A DNA stretch of 25,572 bases, taken from contig JAEZKY010000085.1 in assembly GCA_023435985.1 (NCBI GenBank), forward strand, positions 1-25,572, given 5' to 3'. This document shows positions 15,402 through 23,179 of the stretch, in pieces. The translations under genes were made by a program, and so were the position numbers. The notes beneath the pieces were generated by a model. It searched no databases and was not told the origin of the DNA. It saw nothing but the letters and a program-made list of their open reading frames with translations. Origin of the DNA: Bacillota bacterium (GTDB lineage: Bacteria; Bacillota; Clostridia; Clostridiales; Clostridiaceae). Within the stretch, counting starts at the first letter, position 1, and the number at the start of each line of letters is the position of its first letter.

Positions 15402-16193
15402 ATGAATAAAAGAGCAAAATTAGTTATGTCGTTAATGATTTCAACACTAATGATTTCATTCATTCCAACTGTTACAGCTAAAGCTGCAGATACTGGATGG
15501 AATCTTGCATGGAGTGATGAATTCAACGGAACAAGTATTGATACATCAAATTGGAAATTTGAAACAGGAGGAGGCGGATGGGGGAATAATGAGCTTGAAT
15601 ATTATACTAATAGATCCGATAATGCAAGAATTGAAAATGGAAATCTTGTTATAGAAGGACGGAAAGAATCATATAATGGTGCAAGTTATACTTCAGCTCG
15701 TTTAAAGAGTCAAGGATTAAGAAACTGGACTTACGGAAAGGTTGAGGCAAGAATGAAATTGCCAGCAGGTCAGGGAATATGGCCGGCATTTTGGATGCTT
15801 GGAGAAAATATTTCGCAAGTTAATTGGCCAGCATGTGGAGAAATAGATATTATGGAGCATATAAATAATGAAAGCTTAGTTCATGGAACCATTCACTGGG
15901 ATAATAACGGACATGCTTATTATGGAACTGCTTCGCCTAATATCGATGTGACTCAATATCATGTATATTCAGTTGAATGGAATGCTTCATCAATAAAATG
16001 GTTTGTAGATGGAACACAATATTTAGAAGCTAATATAGCAAATAATATCAATGGAACTGATGAATTTCATAAGCCATTCTTTATATTATTTAATTTAGCA
16101 ATAGGAGGAGATTGGCCAGGCAGTCCTAATAGTTCAACAGCATTCCCAGCAAAGATGTATGTGGATTATGTTCGTGTCTATAAACAAGGATAA
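15402..16193 (+). CDS. Secreted GH16 beta-glucanase (laminarinase type)
   Basis: A 263-residue exported enzyme with a signal peptide (1-28, TAKA/AD) and one GH16 jelly-roll domain. The catalytic motif GEIDIMEH gives nucleophile E147, D149 and acid/base E152; the Met inside ExDxxE marks the beta-bulge form seen in laminarinases rather than the Bacillus lichenase form. Also visible are LAWSDEFNG near the N-terminus, GQGIWPAFWML near 125-135 and the C-terminal DYVRVYKQ strand. It would hydrolyse beta-1,3 (or mixed 1,3-1,4) glucan and complement the GH64 enzyme. GGAGG precedes the ATG. There is no binding module or anchor, so it is probably released. A terminator follows at 16204. Confidence 0.92.
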   Translation: MNKRAKLVMSLMISTLMISFIPTVTAKAADTGWNLAWSDEFNGTSIDTSNWKFETGGGGWGNNELEYYTNRSDNARIENGNLVIEGRKESYNGASYTSARLKSQGLRNWTYGKVEARMKLPAGQGIWPAFWMLGENISQVNWPACGEIDIMEHINNESLVHGTIHWDNNGHAYYGTASPNIDVTQYHVYSVEWNASSIKWFVDGTQYLEANIANNINGTDEFHKPFFILFNLAIGGDWPGSPNSSTAFPAKMYVDYVRVYKQG

Positions 16194-16203
16194 ATTTTAA
16201 TAT

Positions 16204-16267
16204 AAATAGCCTGAGGATATTATTTTATTAAATTGTTTTAATAATAAAATATGCTACAGGCTATTTT
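16204..16267 (+). terminator. Intrinsic terminator after the GH64-GH16 operon
   Basis: AAATAGCCTG (16204-16213) pairs with CAGGCTATTT (16257-16266), and an inner ATTTTATTA/TAATAAAAT pair extends the arm; T residues continue to 16267. Confidence 0.8.
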
Positions 16268-16652
16268 TGATTTCCGCAATATTATATAATTATATTTGAA
16301 TTTGTCTGTATGCAGAAAGTGCTAAAATAAAGTGTGATTTTTATCATGGTCATAATTAGATTAATTATTTAAGGTAATATTTATAAATATATTATTTAAA
16401 ATTTACCATAGATTATCTATATAATGTTATAATATATAATAAAGAAAGAAAATATGTTGTCGATAATAGAAGTATATCATTCTATTATAAATTAGTTTTG
16501 GGAATATATGTATTTGTTATAGTTAACATATAAATTAAGAAAAAAATACAAGGTTAGATATTAACATAGCTTTATGGTATTTAAGGATTAGTTTTTAACA
16601 TACACATAAAATTTATGAATTATATAAAATTTGAGTGAGGGGTAGAGGCACT
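16268..16652. other. Intergenic region upstream of cheV
   Basis: About 385 bp, very AT-rich. Apart from the sigma-D promoter at 16440-16466 and the cheV ribosome site I see no reading frame, RNA gene or repeat. The predicted cheV leader is about 180 bases. Confidence 0.6.
16440..16466 (+). promoter_or_regulatory. Sigma-D (FliA-type) motility promoter of cheV
   Basis: TAAA (16440-16443), exactly 15 bases, then GTCGATAA (16459-16466). This fits the flagellar sigma consensus TAAA-N15-GCCGATAA with one mismatch. The gene that follows encodes a chemotaxis protein, which is the expected regulon. Confidence 0.75.
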
Positions 16653-17552
16653 ATGAATAACAACATATTACTGGAATCGGGCACTGGAGAATTAGAAATA
16701 ATTGAATTTATTGCAAATGGAAATCATTATGCAATTAATGTGGTAAAGGTCAAAGAAGTTATAGAGATGCCAGGAAATTTAACTAAGTTACCTGATCCTA
16801 AACCTGAGATAGCTGGACTAATATTATGTAGAAATGAAATTCTTACATTAGTTGATTTAAAATATATTTTAACAAAGCAAATAACTAAAAATCTTGGAAA
16901 GAAAGTTATAGTTTGCGAATTTAACAAGATTAAAGTTTCATTTAATATTGATGATATAGTAGGAGTTCATCGTATTAAGTGGAGTGAAATTAGAAAACCT
17001 GATGACTTATCTGAAAATTCACTAGCAGTTGGAAATATACTTTTAGGTGAAAAAGTAATACTTATGTTAGATTTTGAAAAAATAGTTACAGACATTTCTC
17101 CAAGTGTAGGTATAAGCGAGGACAGGCTTATAAAAGTAGATTATAAAGATAGATCGGGTATAAAATTAGTTTTAGCTGATGATTCAGCTTTAATTAGAAG
17201 ACTTCTAAAAGACACTCTTACAGCAGCAGGATTTAAAAATTTGAGAATTTTTGATGATGGTAAGCAAGCACTGGATTTTCTTAAAGAATTAGCAAATGAA
17301 AAAGGGGATAATTTTATTAATGAAGCACAATTACTTATTACAGATATAGAAATGCCACAAATGGATGGACTTACTCTTACAAGAAAAATAAAAGAAGATG
17401 AAAAATTAAGAAAGTTACCAGTTGTAATATTCTCATCATTAATTACAGATGAATTGAGACATAAAGGAGAATCAGTTAAAGCTGATGCACAATTGAGTAA
17501 GCCAGAGGTAAATGAACTTGTTGATACAATAGACAAGTTGTTGGATATGTAA
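16653..17552 (+). CDS. cheV: Chemotaxis coupling protein CheV (CheW domain plus receiver)
   Basis: A 299-residue protein that couples receptors to the CheA kinase and carries a phosphorylatable receiver for adaptation. The CheW domain spans about 10-150 (IIEFIANGNHYAINVVKVKEVIEMP, seen as HYAINVVKVKEV; LPDPKPEIAGLILCR). The receiver spans about 165-299, with the acidic pair in LADDSALIRR, the phospho-acceptor D231 in LLITDIEMPQMDG, the switch Ser in VVIFSSL and the conserved Lys in LSKPE. ATG 16653 is chosen over an in-frame GTG at 16635 because GAGGGGTAGAGG lies just before the ATG. It stands alone here behind a sigma-D promoter and before a hairpin terminator. Confidence 0.9.
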   Translation: MNNNILLESGTGELEIIEFIANGNHYAINVVKVKEVIEMPGNLTKLPDPKPEIAGLILCRNEILTLVDLKYILTKQITKNLGKKVIVCEFNKIKVSFNIDDIVGVHRIKWSEIRKPDDLSENSLAVGNILLGEKVILMLDFEKIVTDISPSVGISEDRLIKVDYKDRSGIKLVLADDSALIRRLLKDTLTAAGFKNLRIFDDGKQALDFLKELANEKGDNFINEAQLLITDIEMPQMDGLTLTRKIKEDEKLRKLPVVIFSSLITDELRHKGESVKADAQLSKPEVNELVDTIDKLLDM

Positions 17553-17638
17553 TTTAGATTGAAGTTTAATCTTCAAGTATAACTGATAAGAATATTTTAG
17601 CATAAAATAAGAAGGATATAATTGTATTATTAAATGGG

Positions 17639-17672
17639 TTAAAGGACATGAAGGAAAATTCATGTCCTTTAA
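17639..17672. terminator. Hairpin terminator after cheV
   Basis: TTAAAGGACATGAA (17639-17652) pairs perfectly with TTCATGTCCTTTAA (17659-17672), loop GGAAAA. The downstream T-run is interrupted (AATATAATTTTTATT), so efficiency is uncertain. Confidence 0.65.
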
Positions 17673-17710
17673 TAATATAATTTTTATTGGAATGAATGGG
17701 AGATGATTAG

Positions 17711-17779
17711 TTGTAAAAAAATGGAAAGTGATATATAATGCAGAAGGGGATTTGATAAAAAGTGTCTATATACTATTAT
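17711..17779 (+). promoter_or_regulatory. Tandem sigma-A promoters of the L,D-transpeptidase gene
   Basis: P1: TTGTAA (17711-17716), 17 bases, perfect TATAAT (17734-17739). P2: TTGATA (17752-17757), 16 bases, TATTAT (17774-17779). Both point to the gene at 17890, giving leaders of about 145 and 105 bases. P1 is the stronger match. Confidence 0.55.
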
Positions 17780-17889
17780 GGATTAATTTTTTACGATTCA
17801 CAAATAAGTTTAAGGGGGTACATGAATTGGTATTAAAACTAATAAATATTTAAACGAGAAAAATTATGGTATATTAGGGGAGGAAAAGG

Positions 17890-19128
17890 ATGAGAAGCAG
17901 ATTAAATAAAGTATTTATAAGGGGCACATATTTTACTTGTATCTTGTGTATTATGTGCGTTATTTCATGTATTAATTCAGTACGTGTTTTTGCAAAGACT
18001 GTACAAGAAAATGGAGTATCAGCTGACAAATATACATTAACATTAGAAGAGAGAGATGGAGCTAAAGAACAGATTAAAGGAGCAGATATTAAATTGAAGT
18101 ATAACGAAGATACTTCTCAGGAAGTTTCTTTTGACTCAAATTTATTAAAAGGATATATAGATAAATTGGCTTGTTTTGACACTAGTAAAATAGTTGAGCC
18201 TAAAAATGCAAGATTGATATATGATAATAACAACTATGTGATTTTAAAAGAAGTTCTTGGAAATAAAGTTAATAAGGATATATTATATGATATCGTAGTT
18301 AAGGCAATTGAGAATAAAGAAACAACAGTAGATTTAGAAGCCAAGAACTGTTATGAAAATCCTACACTTTTTGAAACATCACCAGAGGTTATTAATGCTA
18401 GAGATACAGCTAATAAATATTTATCTTCATATATAACGTATAAATTTGCAGGGGTAACATGGGTTTTAGATGGATCTACTATAAAGGATTGGATTAGTTT
18501 AGATGAAAATTTTCAAATTTTACTTGATGAGTCAAAAGTAGAAGCTTATGTAGATGCCTTAGCTAATACTTATACTAAAGAGCTAGGAAACAATATACCA
18601 GTTAATGGTGGATATGATGGTAATAATCATGGCTGGATAGTTGATAGTTCACAGGAAACTTCAGCATTGATTGATAATATAAAAAATGGACAAACTATTA
18701 CAAAAAGTCCAGCATATGTTCAGACAGCAGTAGCAGGATATTTTAGTAATGTAGGAGCCACTTATGTAGAAATTGATATGACAAAGCAGCATCTATGGTT
18801 TTATAAAGATGGCTATCTTGTTGTAGAAGGTGATGTTGTTACTGGGAATGAAAGTAATGGTAATGCAACACCCGCAGGAGTATATAGCCTATATTCTAAG
18901 CTGCAGAATACTGTATTAAGAGGTGAGGATTATGCTTCACCAGTTAGTTTTTGGATGCCTTTTAATAGAAATATAGGTCTTCATGATGCAAATTGGAGAA
19001 CAGAATTTGGTGGGGAAATCTATAAGACTAGTGGTTCTCATGGATGTGTGAATCTACCATATGATGTAGCGAAATCAATATATTATAATATTAATATAGG
19101 TACTCCTGTTATTTGCTACTATTCTTGA
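17890..19128 (+). CDS. L,D-transpeptidase (YkuD) with peptidoglycan-binding-like N-terminal region
   Basis: A 412-residue envelope enzyme that makes 3-3 peptidoglycan cross-links or attaches to tetrapeptide stems. An N-terminal hydrophobic segment (about 10-36) serves as signal or anchor. Residues 45-280 look like the repeated extracellular domain often found before YkuD in Firmicutes (PG4-type, seen by LDGSTIKDWI and related stretches). The YkuD catalytic domain is about 290-412: VEIDMTKQHLWFYKDG, GNATPAGVYSLYSK, H365 in GLHDANWR, and the nucleophile C386 in GSHGCVNLP, matching the HxxxxSHGChN signature. Start ATG has GGGGAGGAAAAGG in front. Single-gene unit behind tandem promoters and before a terminator. 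Confidence 0.9.
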   Translation: MRSRLNKVFIRGTYFTCILCIMCVISCINSVRVFAKTVQENGVSADKYTLTLEERDGAKEQIKGADIKLKYNEDTSQEVSFDSNLLKGYIDKLACFDTSKIVEPKNARLIYDNNNYVILKEVLGNKVNKDILYDIVVKAIENKETTVDLEAKNCYENPTLFETSPEVINARDTANKYLSSYITYKFAGVTWVLDGSTIKDWISLDENFQILLDESKVEAYVDALANTYTKELGNNIPVNGGYDGNNHGWIVDSSQETSALIDNIKNGQTITKSPAYVQTAVAGYFSNVGATYVEIDMTKQHLWFYKDGYLVVEGDVVTGNESNGNATPAGVYSLYSKLQNTVLRGEDYASPVSFWMPFNRNIGLHDANWRTEFGGEIYKTSGSHGCVNLPYDVAKSIYYNINIGTPVICYYS

Positions 19129-19170
19129 TTAGAAATTTTAGCTTTAAATGTGTGTAATTTAAATTAGATG

Positions 19171-19203
19171 GAAGAGAGAGGTTTAAAACTTTCTCTTTTT
19201 TTA
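19171..19203 (+). terminator. Intrinsic terminator after the L,D-transpeptidase gene
   Basis: AGAGAGGTTT (from 19174) pairs imperfectly with AAACTTTCTCT (to 19196), followed by TTTTTTT. Confidence 0.65.
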
Positions 19204-19422
19204 GTGGAAAAATACAACAGTAAGGATAGTAAAATTAAAAGTGGCAGGCTTTTTCTAAACTAGTTACTTTTAATTTATCTTCTGTCATTAGTTTAGGGTT
19301 TTATAGTAAATAAAATCTTTAATATATATGTTTAAATTAATAATTGTACACTGGATACCCTAAAGAGCATAAGATGTACATTACAAATTGCAATATATAA
19401 ATAAATTTTATAAGTATAATGT

Positions 19423-19442
19423 AAATTGTACGGATACAATTT
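19423..19442. promoter_or_regulatory. Palindromic operator candidate upstream of the aminotransferase-ECF operon
   Basis: AAATTGTA-CGGA-TACAATTT is a perfect 8-bp inverted repeat with a four-base centre, 65 bases before the gene start. A related TTGTAC...GGATAC pair stands at 19344-19358. The form suits a dimeric repressor; I do not recognise the regulator. Confidence 0.45.
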
Positions 19443-19506
19443 ACTATTTTTGCGTTATATGATACTTTATAAATATTAAACTGGAAAAGAGAAAGGAGGT
19501 ATATTT

Positions 19507-20652
19507 ATGAATAATAAATTTGTTTATGCACCAGGTCCTACAAGTGTTAGGGAAAATGTAAGGCTAGAAAGGGCTAAAACAACTACAAATCCAGACGTTG
19601 ATGAAGAATTTGTGGAGTTTTATAAAAGGACTTGTGACAAGATTGGAAAGATAATAAATACAAAGAATCCTGTTTATATATTAAGTGGGGAAGGGATTTT
19701 AGGGTTAGAAGCAGCATGTGCATCTCTTACTGAATCTGGAGATAGGGTACTTGTTTTAGATAATGGAATTTATGGGAGAGGTTTTAAGGACTTTGTTGAA
19801 ATTTATGGAGGAGAAGGGGTATACTTTTCAGATGATTACAACAAAGCTATAGATGCAGAGAAATTAAAGGAGTTTTTAGAAAAAGATCATAATTTTAAAT
19901 ATGCAACAATAGTGCATTGCGATACTCCAACTGGAGTTTTAAATGACTTATCAAAGATATGCAGGTTGTTAAAGGAGTATGGAATTTTAACAGTTGTCGA
20001 TTCTGTTTCTGCAATGGGTGGAGAAGAAATAAGAGTTGATGATTGGAAAATTGATATAGCTCTTGGTGGATCACAAAAGGCATTCTCAGCTCCAGCTGGT
20101 TTAACAATGGTTAGTATCAGTGAAAAAGCTAAGGCAGCAATGAAAAATAGAAAGACACCTATAGTAGGTTTTTATTGCAATTTAAATATTTGGGAAAATT
20201 ATTATAGGAATAAGTGGTTTCCATATACAATGCCAATAAGTGATATTATGGGATTAAGTAAAGCAGCAGATAATATCTTAGAAGAAGGTATTCAAAATGT
20301 ACTCTACAGGCATGAAAAAATAGCAGATGCAACAAGAAAATCAATAAAAGAATATGGAATTGAACTATTTTTAGCTAATGGATATTCTAACACTGTTACA
20401 GCAGTTAAAATACAAAAAAACATAGGTGCATTAAAGCTTAAACAGCATATGTTAAGCAAATATAATACTTTAATAATAACATCGCTAAAGCCATATGATG
20501 ATGAAATTTTAAGAATAGGCCATATGGGAGAAAATGCGCGTGAAGAGAAAATAGTTTATGCACTAAATATAATTGATAAAGGATTAAGAGATTTAGGGTT
20601 TAAATGTGATAAAGATTTAGTTGAATTATTTAATAAATATTTAGATAAATAA
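19507..20652 (+). CDS. Class V aminotransferase (alanine/serine-glyoxylate or pyridoxamine-pyruvate type)
   Basis: A 381-residue PLP enzyme of the fold I, class V group. It opens with YAPGPTSVRENV, has SGEGILGLEAA for cofactor phosphate contact, HCDTPTGVLND, the PLP-holding aspartate in VVDSVSAMGGEE, and the Schiff-base lysine K191 in LGGSQKAFSAPAGL. The C-terminal RIGHMGENA contains the substrate-carboxylate arginine. Family members transfer amino groups between alanine, serine or other small amines and glyoxylate or pyruvate; some act on pyridoxamine. The partner gene is an ECF vitamin-type transporter S-component, 72 bases downstream, hinting that the substrate may be an imported vitamer. 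Ribosome site AAAGGAGG. The exact reaction cannot be told from sequence. Confidence 0.82.
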   Translation: MNNKFVYAPGPTSVRENVRLERAKTTTNPDVDEEFVEFYKRTCDKIGKIINTKNPVYILSGEGILGLEAACASLTESGDRVLVLDNGIYGRGFKDFVEIYGGEGVYFSDDYNKAIDAEKLKEFLEKDHNFKYATIVHCDTPTGVLNDLSKICRLLKEYGILTVVDSVSAMGGEEIRVDDWKIDIALGGSQKAFSAPAGLTMVSISEKAKAAMKNRKTPIVGFYCNLNIWENYYRNKWFPYTMPISDIMGLSKAADNILEEGIQNVLYRHEKIADATRKSIKEYGIELFLANGYSNTVTAVKIQKNIGALKLKQHMLSKYNTLIITSLKPYDDEILRIGHMGENAREEKIVYALNIIDKGLRDLGFKCDKDLVELFNKYLDK

Positions 20653-20724
20653 TTATAGTTCAAATAGTAGATTTATAATAAATAAAAATTAAATTGTAAA
20701 AATATATAAAGGTGGGGCAAAGAC

Positions 20725-21258
20725 ATGGAAATGAACACAGTAAAAAGTAAGTTTAAAACGAAGGATATGGTGCAGACGGCATTGTTAACAGCATTAGTAT
20801 TTGTTGCAACTGCATTTATAAATGTAAGACTACCAATTATAGCTAGTGGTGGATTAGTTCATTTAGGAACCGTAATGTTATTTATTGCAGCGATTGTTTT
20901 TGGAAAAGAAAAAGGAGCAGTAGCAGGAGCAGTAGGAATGGCAATATTTGATTTATCTTCAGGATGGGCACTTTGGTCTCCATTTACTTTTGTTATAAGA
21001 GGGATTATGGGATACATGATTGGAACTATTGCCTGGAGCAAAAATAGAGAAGGAAATAATATTGGAATAAATATTTTTGCAGGGATTTTATCAGGTATTT
21101 GGATGATAGCTGGATATTATATTACCGAAGTAATTCTTTATGGGAATTGGGTATCTCCAGTGGCATCAATACCTGGGAATGTAACACAAATTGCTTTGGG
21201 ATTAATAATAGGAATACCAATTGCTAAGATTATTAAAAAATATGTGAAATATTTATAA
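20725..21258 (+). CDS. ECF transporter substrate-binding S-component
   Basis: A 177-residue integral membrane protein with five to six hydrophobic segments and the typical opening KTKDMVQTALLTALVFVATAF of RibU/PF07155-like S-components (seen as MVQTALLTALVFVATA), followed by LVHLGTVMLFIAAIVFG and a glycine-rich GAVAGAVGMAIFDL helix. S-components capture a vitamin or metabolite and dock with a shared energy-coupling module (EcfA, EcfA', EcfT) encoded elsewhere; none is in this window. It is expressed with the upstream class V aminotransferase, whose product might use the imported compound; a B6 vitamer is one guess. GGTGGGG precedes the start. A perfect terminator follows. Confidence 0.8.
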   Translation: MEMNTVKSKFKTKDMVQTALLTALVFVATAFINVRLPIIASGGLVHLGTVMLFIAAIVFGKEKGAVAGAVGMAIFDLSSGWALWSPFTFVIRGIMGYMIGTIAWSKNREGNNIGINIFAGILSGIWMIAGYYITEVILYGNWVSPVASIPGNVTQIALGLIIGIPIAKIIKKYVKYL

Positions 21259-21260
21259 TA

Positions 21261-21305
21261 AAAAGATGTTTTATAGCAGTATTAATTGCAATAAAACATC
21301 TTTTT
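21261..21305 (+). terminator. Intrinsic terminator after the aminotransferase-ECF operon
   Basis: AAAAGATGTTTTAT (21261-21274) pairs with ATAAAACATCTTTT (21291-21304), extended inward by GCA/TGC across an A-A mismatch, then a T-run. Confidence 0.88.
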
Positions 21306-21381
21306 ATTTCATAATTTTAAAACTATAAGATAAATTATTGGTAGTACATACTGATAAAAAAAAATTTCGCTATAAATATTA

Positions 21382-21410
21382 TTGACGAAATAAATATATC
21401 ATATTATTAT
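21382..21410 (+). promoter_or_regulatory. Sigma-A promoter of the rpiA-like operon
   Basis: TTGACG (21382-21387), 17 bases, TATTAT (21405-21410), 41 bases before the start. ATTTCG (21364-21369) and CGAAAT (21386-21391) form an inverted repeat around the -35, a possible operator for the RpiR-type regulator encoded in the operon. Confidence 0.6.
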
Positions 21411-21450
21411 GAAATTATAGAATATTCAAACAATAGAGGAGGGATATAAG

Positions 21451-22131
21451 ATGAATGATAACGATTTAAAAAAGACTTGCGCAAAGGAAGCGATGAAATA
21501 CATAAAAAATGGTATGACAGTTGGACTTGGAGGAGGCAGAAGTATTGCATATTTAGTAGAATATATTAAAGCTGATAAGGGACTAAAGATTAGGATAGTC
21601 ACACCTTCTGTAAAGACAAAGCTGCTTTGTATAGAAAATGGTTTAGAAGTTCTTCATACAGGATTTGTAGAAAAGATAGATGTAGCTTTTGACGGATGTG
21701 ATCAAGTTGATGAGAATTTAAATGCATTAAAAAGTGGTGGCGGAATCCACACTAAGGAAAAGTTAATTGCCAGCATGGCTAATGATTATATTCTTCTTGT
21801 TGATGAAGCAAAAGTCGAGAAGAGCCTAACCTTTAAATCGCCCGTTGCTTTAGAGATATTAGAAGATTCTTTAAAATATGTTGAAAGAAAAGTATCAGAA
21901 TTAGGAGGAAAACCAGAAGTTAGAAGTAGTGATATAAAAGATGGCTTTACAATAAGTGATAGTGGTAATTTATTAATGAATGCGTCCTTCAAAAATATAA
22001 GTGATATAAAAAAACTTAATGATGAATTAATAAATATATGTGGAGTTATTGAAACATCACTATTTACTAATATTATTACCAAAGCAATTATTGCAAGTGA
22101 GAATGGTATTAGAGTAATTTCTAGAAATTAA
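21451..22131 (+). CDS. rpiA: Ribose-5-phosphate isomerase A-like sugar isomerase
   Basis: A 226-residue protein of RpiA length, a family that interconverts ribose-5-phosphate and ribulose-5-phosphate. Recognisable motifs are GLGGGRSIAYLV (canonical GLGTGSTA), DVAFDGCDQVDENLNALKSGGGIH (canonical DGADEVD...KGGGGA, here split as FDGCDQVD and LKSGGG) and TKEKLIA. The equivalents of the catalytic Asp, Asp, Lys and Glu are kept, but the phosphate-loop Thr/Ser and the Glu of DGADE are replaced. This divergence and the setting beside a dehydrogenase, an RpiR regulator and an aldo/keto reductase suggest a catabolic paralogue with its own sugar-phosphate substrate. GGAGGGATATAAG precedes the ATG. Confidence 0.8.
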   Translation: MNDNDLKKTCAKEAMKYIKNGMTVGLGGGRSIAYLVEYIKADKGLKIRIVTPSVKTKLLCIENGLEVLHTGFVEKIDVAFDGCDQVDENLNALKSGGGIHTKEKLIASMANDYILLVDEAKVEKSLTFKSPVALEILEDSLKYVERKVSELGGKPEVRSSDIKDGFTISDSGNLLMNASFKNISDIKKLNDELINICGVIETSLFTNIITKAIIASENGIRVISRN

Positions 22132-22168
22132 ATTTTAGAATAAAAAATAAAATAATATGAGGTGAAAT

Positions 22169-23137
22169 ATGAGTAAAGTAAATTGGGCAATATTAGGACC
22201 TGGAACAATTGCAGCAGATTTTGCAAAAGCTATTAACGAAGTTAATGGAAGGATATATGCAGTAGGGGCAAGGAGTATTGAAAAAGCAAAAGATTTTGCA
22301 GATAAATATGACGTTGAAAAAATCTATGGAAGTTATGATGAAATGTTAAAAGATGACAAAATTAATGTTGTTTATATATCAACACCTCACTGTAATCATT
22401 ATGAATATATAATGAAGAGCTTGCATAATAATAAAAATGTGCTTTGTGAAAAGGCTATTACCGTAAATGGTAATCAACTAAATGAAATTGTTAATTTAGC
22501 TGAGGAAAAGAAATTAATAGTTGCAGAAGCTATGACAATTTATCATATGCCTCTGTATAGAAAATTACGTAAACTTGTTGATGGTGGGAAACTTGGTAAG
22601 ATAAAAATGATACAAGTTAACTTTGGAAGTCTTAAAGAATATGACATCACTAATAGATTTTTTAGTCCGGATTTAGCAGGTGGGGCACTTTTAGATATAG
22701 GAACATATGCTTTATCTTTCACAAGATATTTTCTCTCAAGTAAGCCAGAAGAGATTTTGACGACAGTTAAAAAGTTTGAGACAGGAGTTGATGAACAATC
22801 AGGGATAATACTTAAAAATCCTGATGATGAAATGGCTGTAATTTCATTAACTATGAGAGCTAAACAGCCAAAGAGAGGAATAGTATGTGGTGAATTGGGT
22901 TATATAACTGTAGAAAATTTCCCAAGAGCAGATAATGCTACTTTCACTTATCCAGATGGAAAGGTGGAAATTATAGAAGAAGGTGATACTGCAAAAGCAC
23001 TAACTTATGAAGTTGAGAATATGAACAATTATATTAGTAATAACAATAAAAATGATACTTTAAATTTATCTATTGATGTTATGAATATAATGGATGAGGT
23101 AAGAAAGCAATGGGACTTAAAGTATCCTTTTGAGTAA
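22169..23137 (+). CDS. Gfo/Idh/MocA-family NAD(P)-dependent oxidoreductase
   Basis: A 322-residue dehydrogenase, likely acting on a sugar, cyclitol or related polyol in the cytoplasm. The N-terminal Rossmann fold shows WAILGPGTIAADFAKAI; VVYISTPHCNHYEY and NVLCEKAITVN follow, the latter the family's EKP motif with Ala for Pro. The C-terminal domain has GGALLDIGTYALSFTRYF, containing the usual Asp and Tyr/His-region residues. It lies 37 bases after the rpiA-like gene and 42 before the RpiR gene, all on one strand, so one operon. The overall pattern resembles trans-1,2-dihydrobenzene-diol-type members, but the substrate cannot be assigned. Confidence 0.85.
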   Translation: MSKVNWAILGPGTIAADFAKAINEVNGRIYAVGARSIEKAKDFADKYDVEKIYGSYDEMLKDDKINVVYISTPHCNHYEYIMKSLHNNKNVLCEKAITVNGNQLNEIVNLAEEKKLIVAEAMTIYHMPLYRKLRKLVDGGKLGKIKMIQVNFGSLKEYDITNRFFSPDLAGGALLDIGTYALSFTRYFLSSKPEEILTTVKKFETGVDEQSGIILKNPDDEMAVISLTMRAKQPKRGIVCGELGYITVENFPRADNATFTYPDGKVEIIEEGDTAKALTYEVENMNNYISNNNKNDTLNLSIDVMNIMDEVRKQWDLKYPFE

Positions 23138-23179
23138 AATTTATTATTTTAAAGTGCCTTAAAGGAGTAGTTTTTTAAA

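Larger units (their letters stand above)
17553..17889. other. Intergenic region between cheV and the L,D-transpeptidase gene
   Basis: A 337-bp stretch containing the cheV terminator (17639-17672) and two successive sigma-A-like promoters. A four-codon frame (ATG 17822, MNWY) behind AAGGGGG is noted but not credited as a gene. Confidence 0.55.
19129..19506. other. Intergenic region before the aminotransferase gene
   Basis: 378 bp. Contains the terminator at 19171-19203, a second perfect hairpin AAATTAAAAGT/ACTTTTAATTT (19232-19242, 19266-19276) of unknown role, and the palindromic operator candidate at 19423-19442 with a related half-copy at 19344-19358. No confident promoter hexamers were found. 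Confidence 0.5.

Noticed and set aside
17822..17836. Four-codon frame MNWY behind AAGGGGG in the L,D-transpeptidase leader
   Set aside because: Too short to support; ribosome spacing is tight and no regulatory residue pattern is seen.
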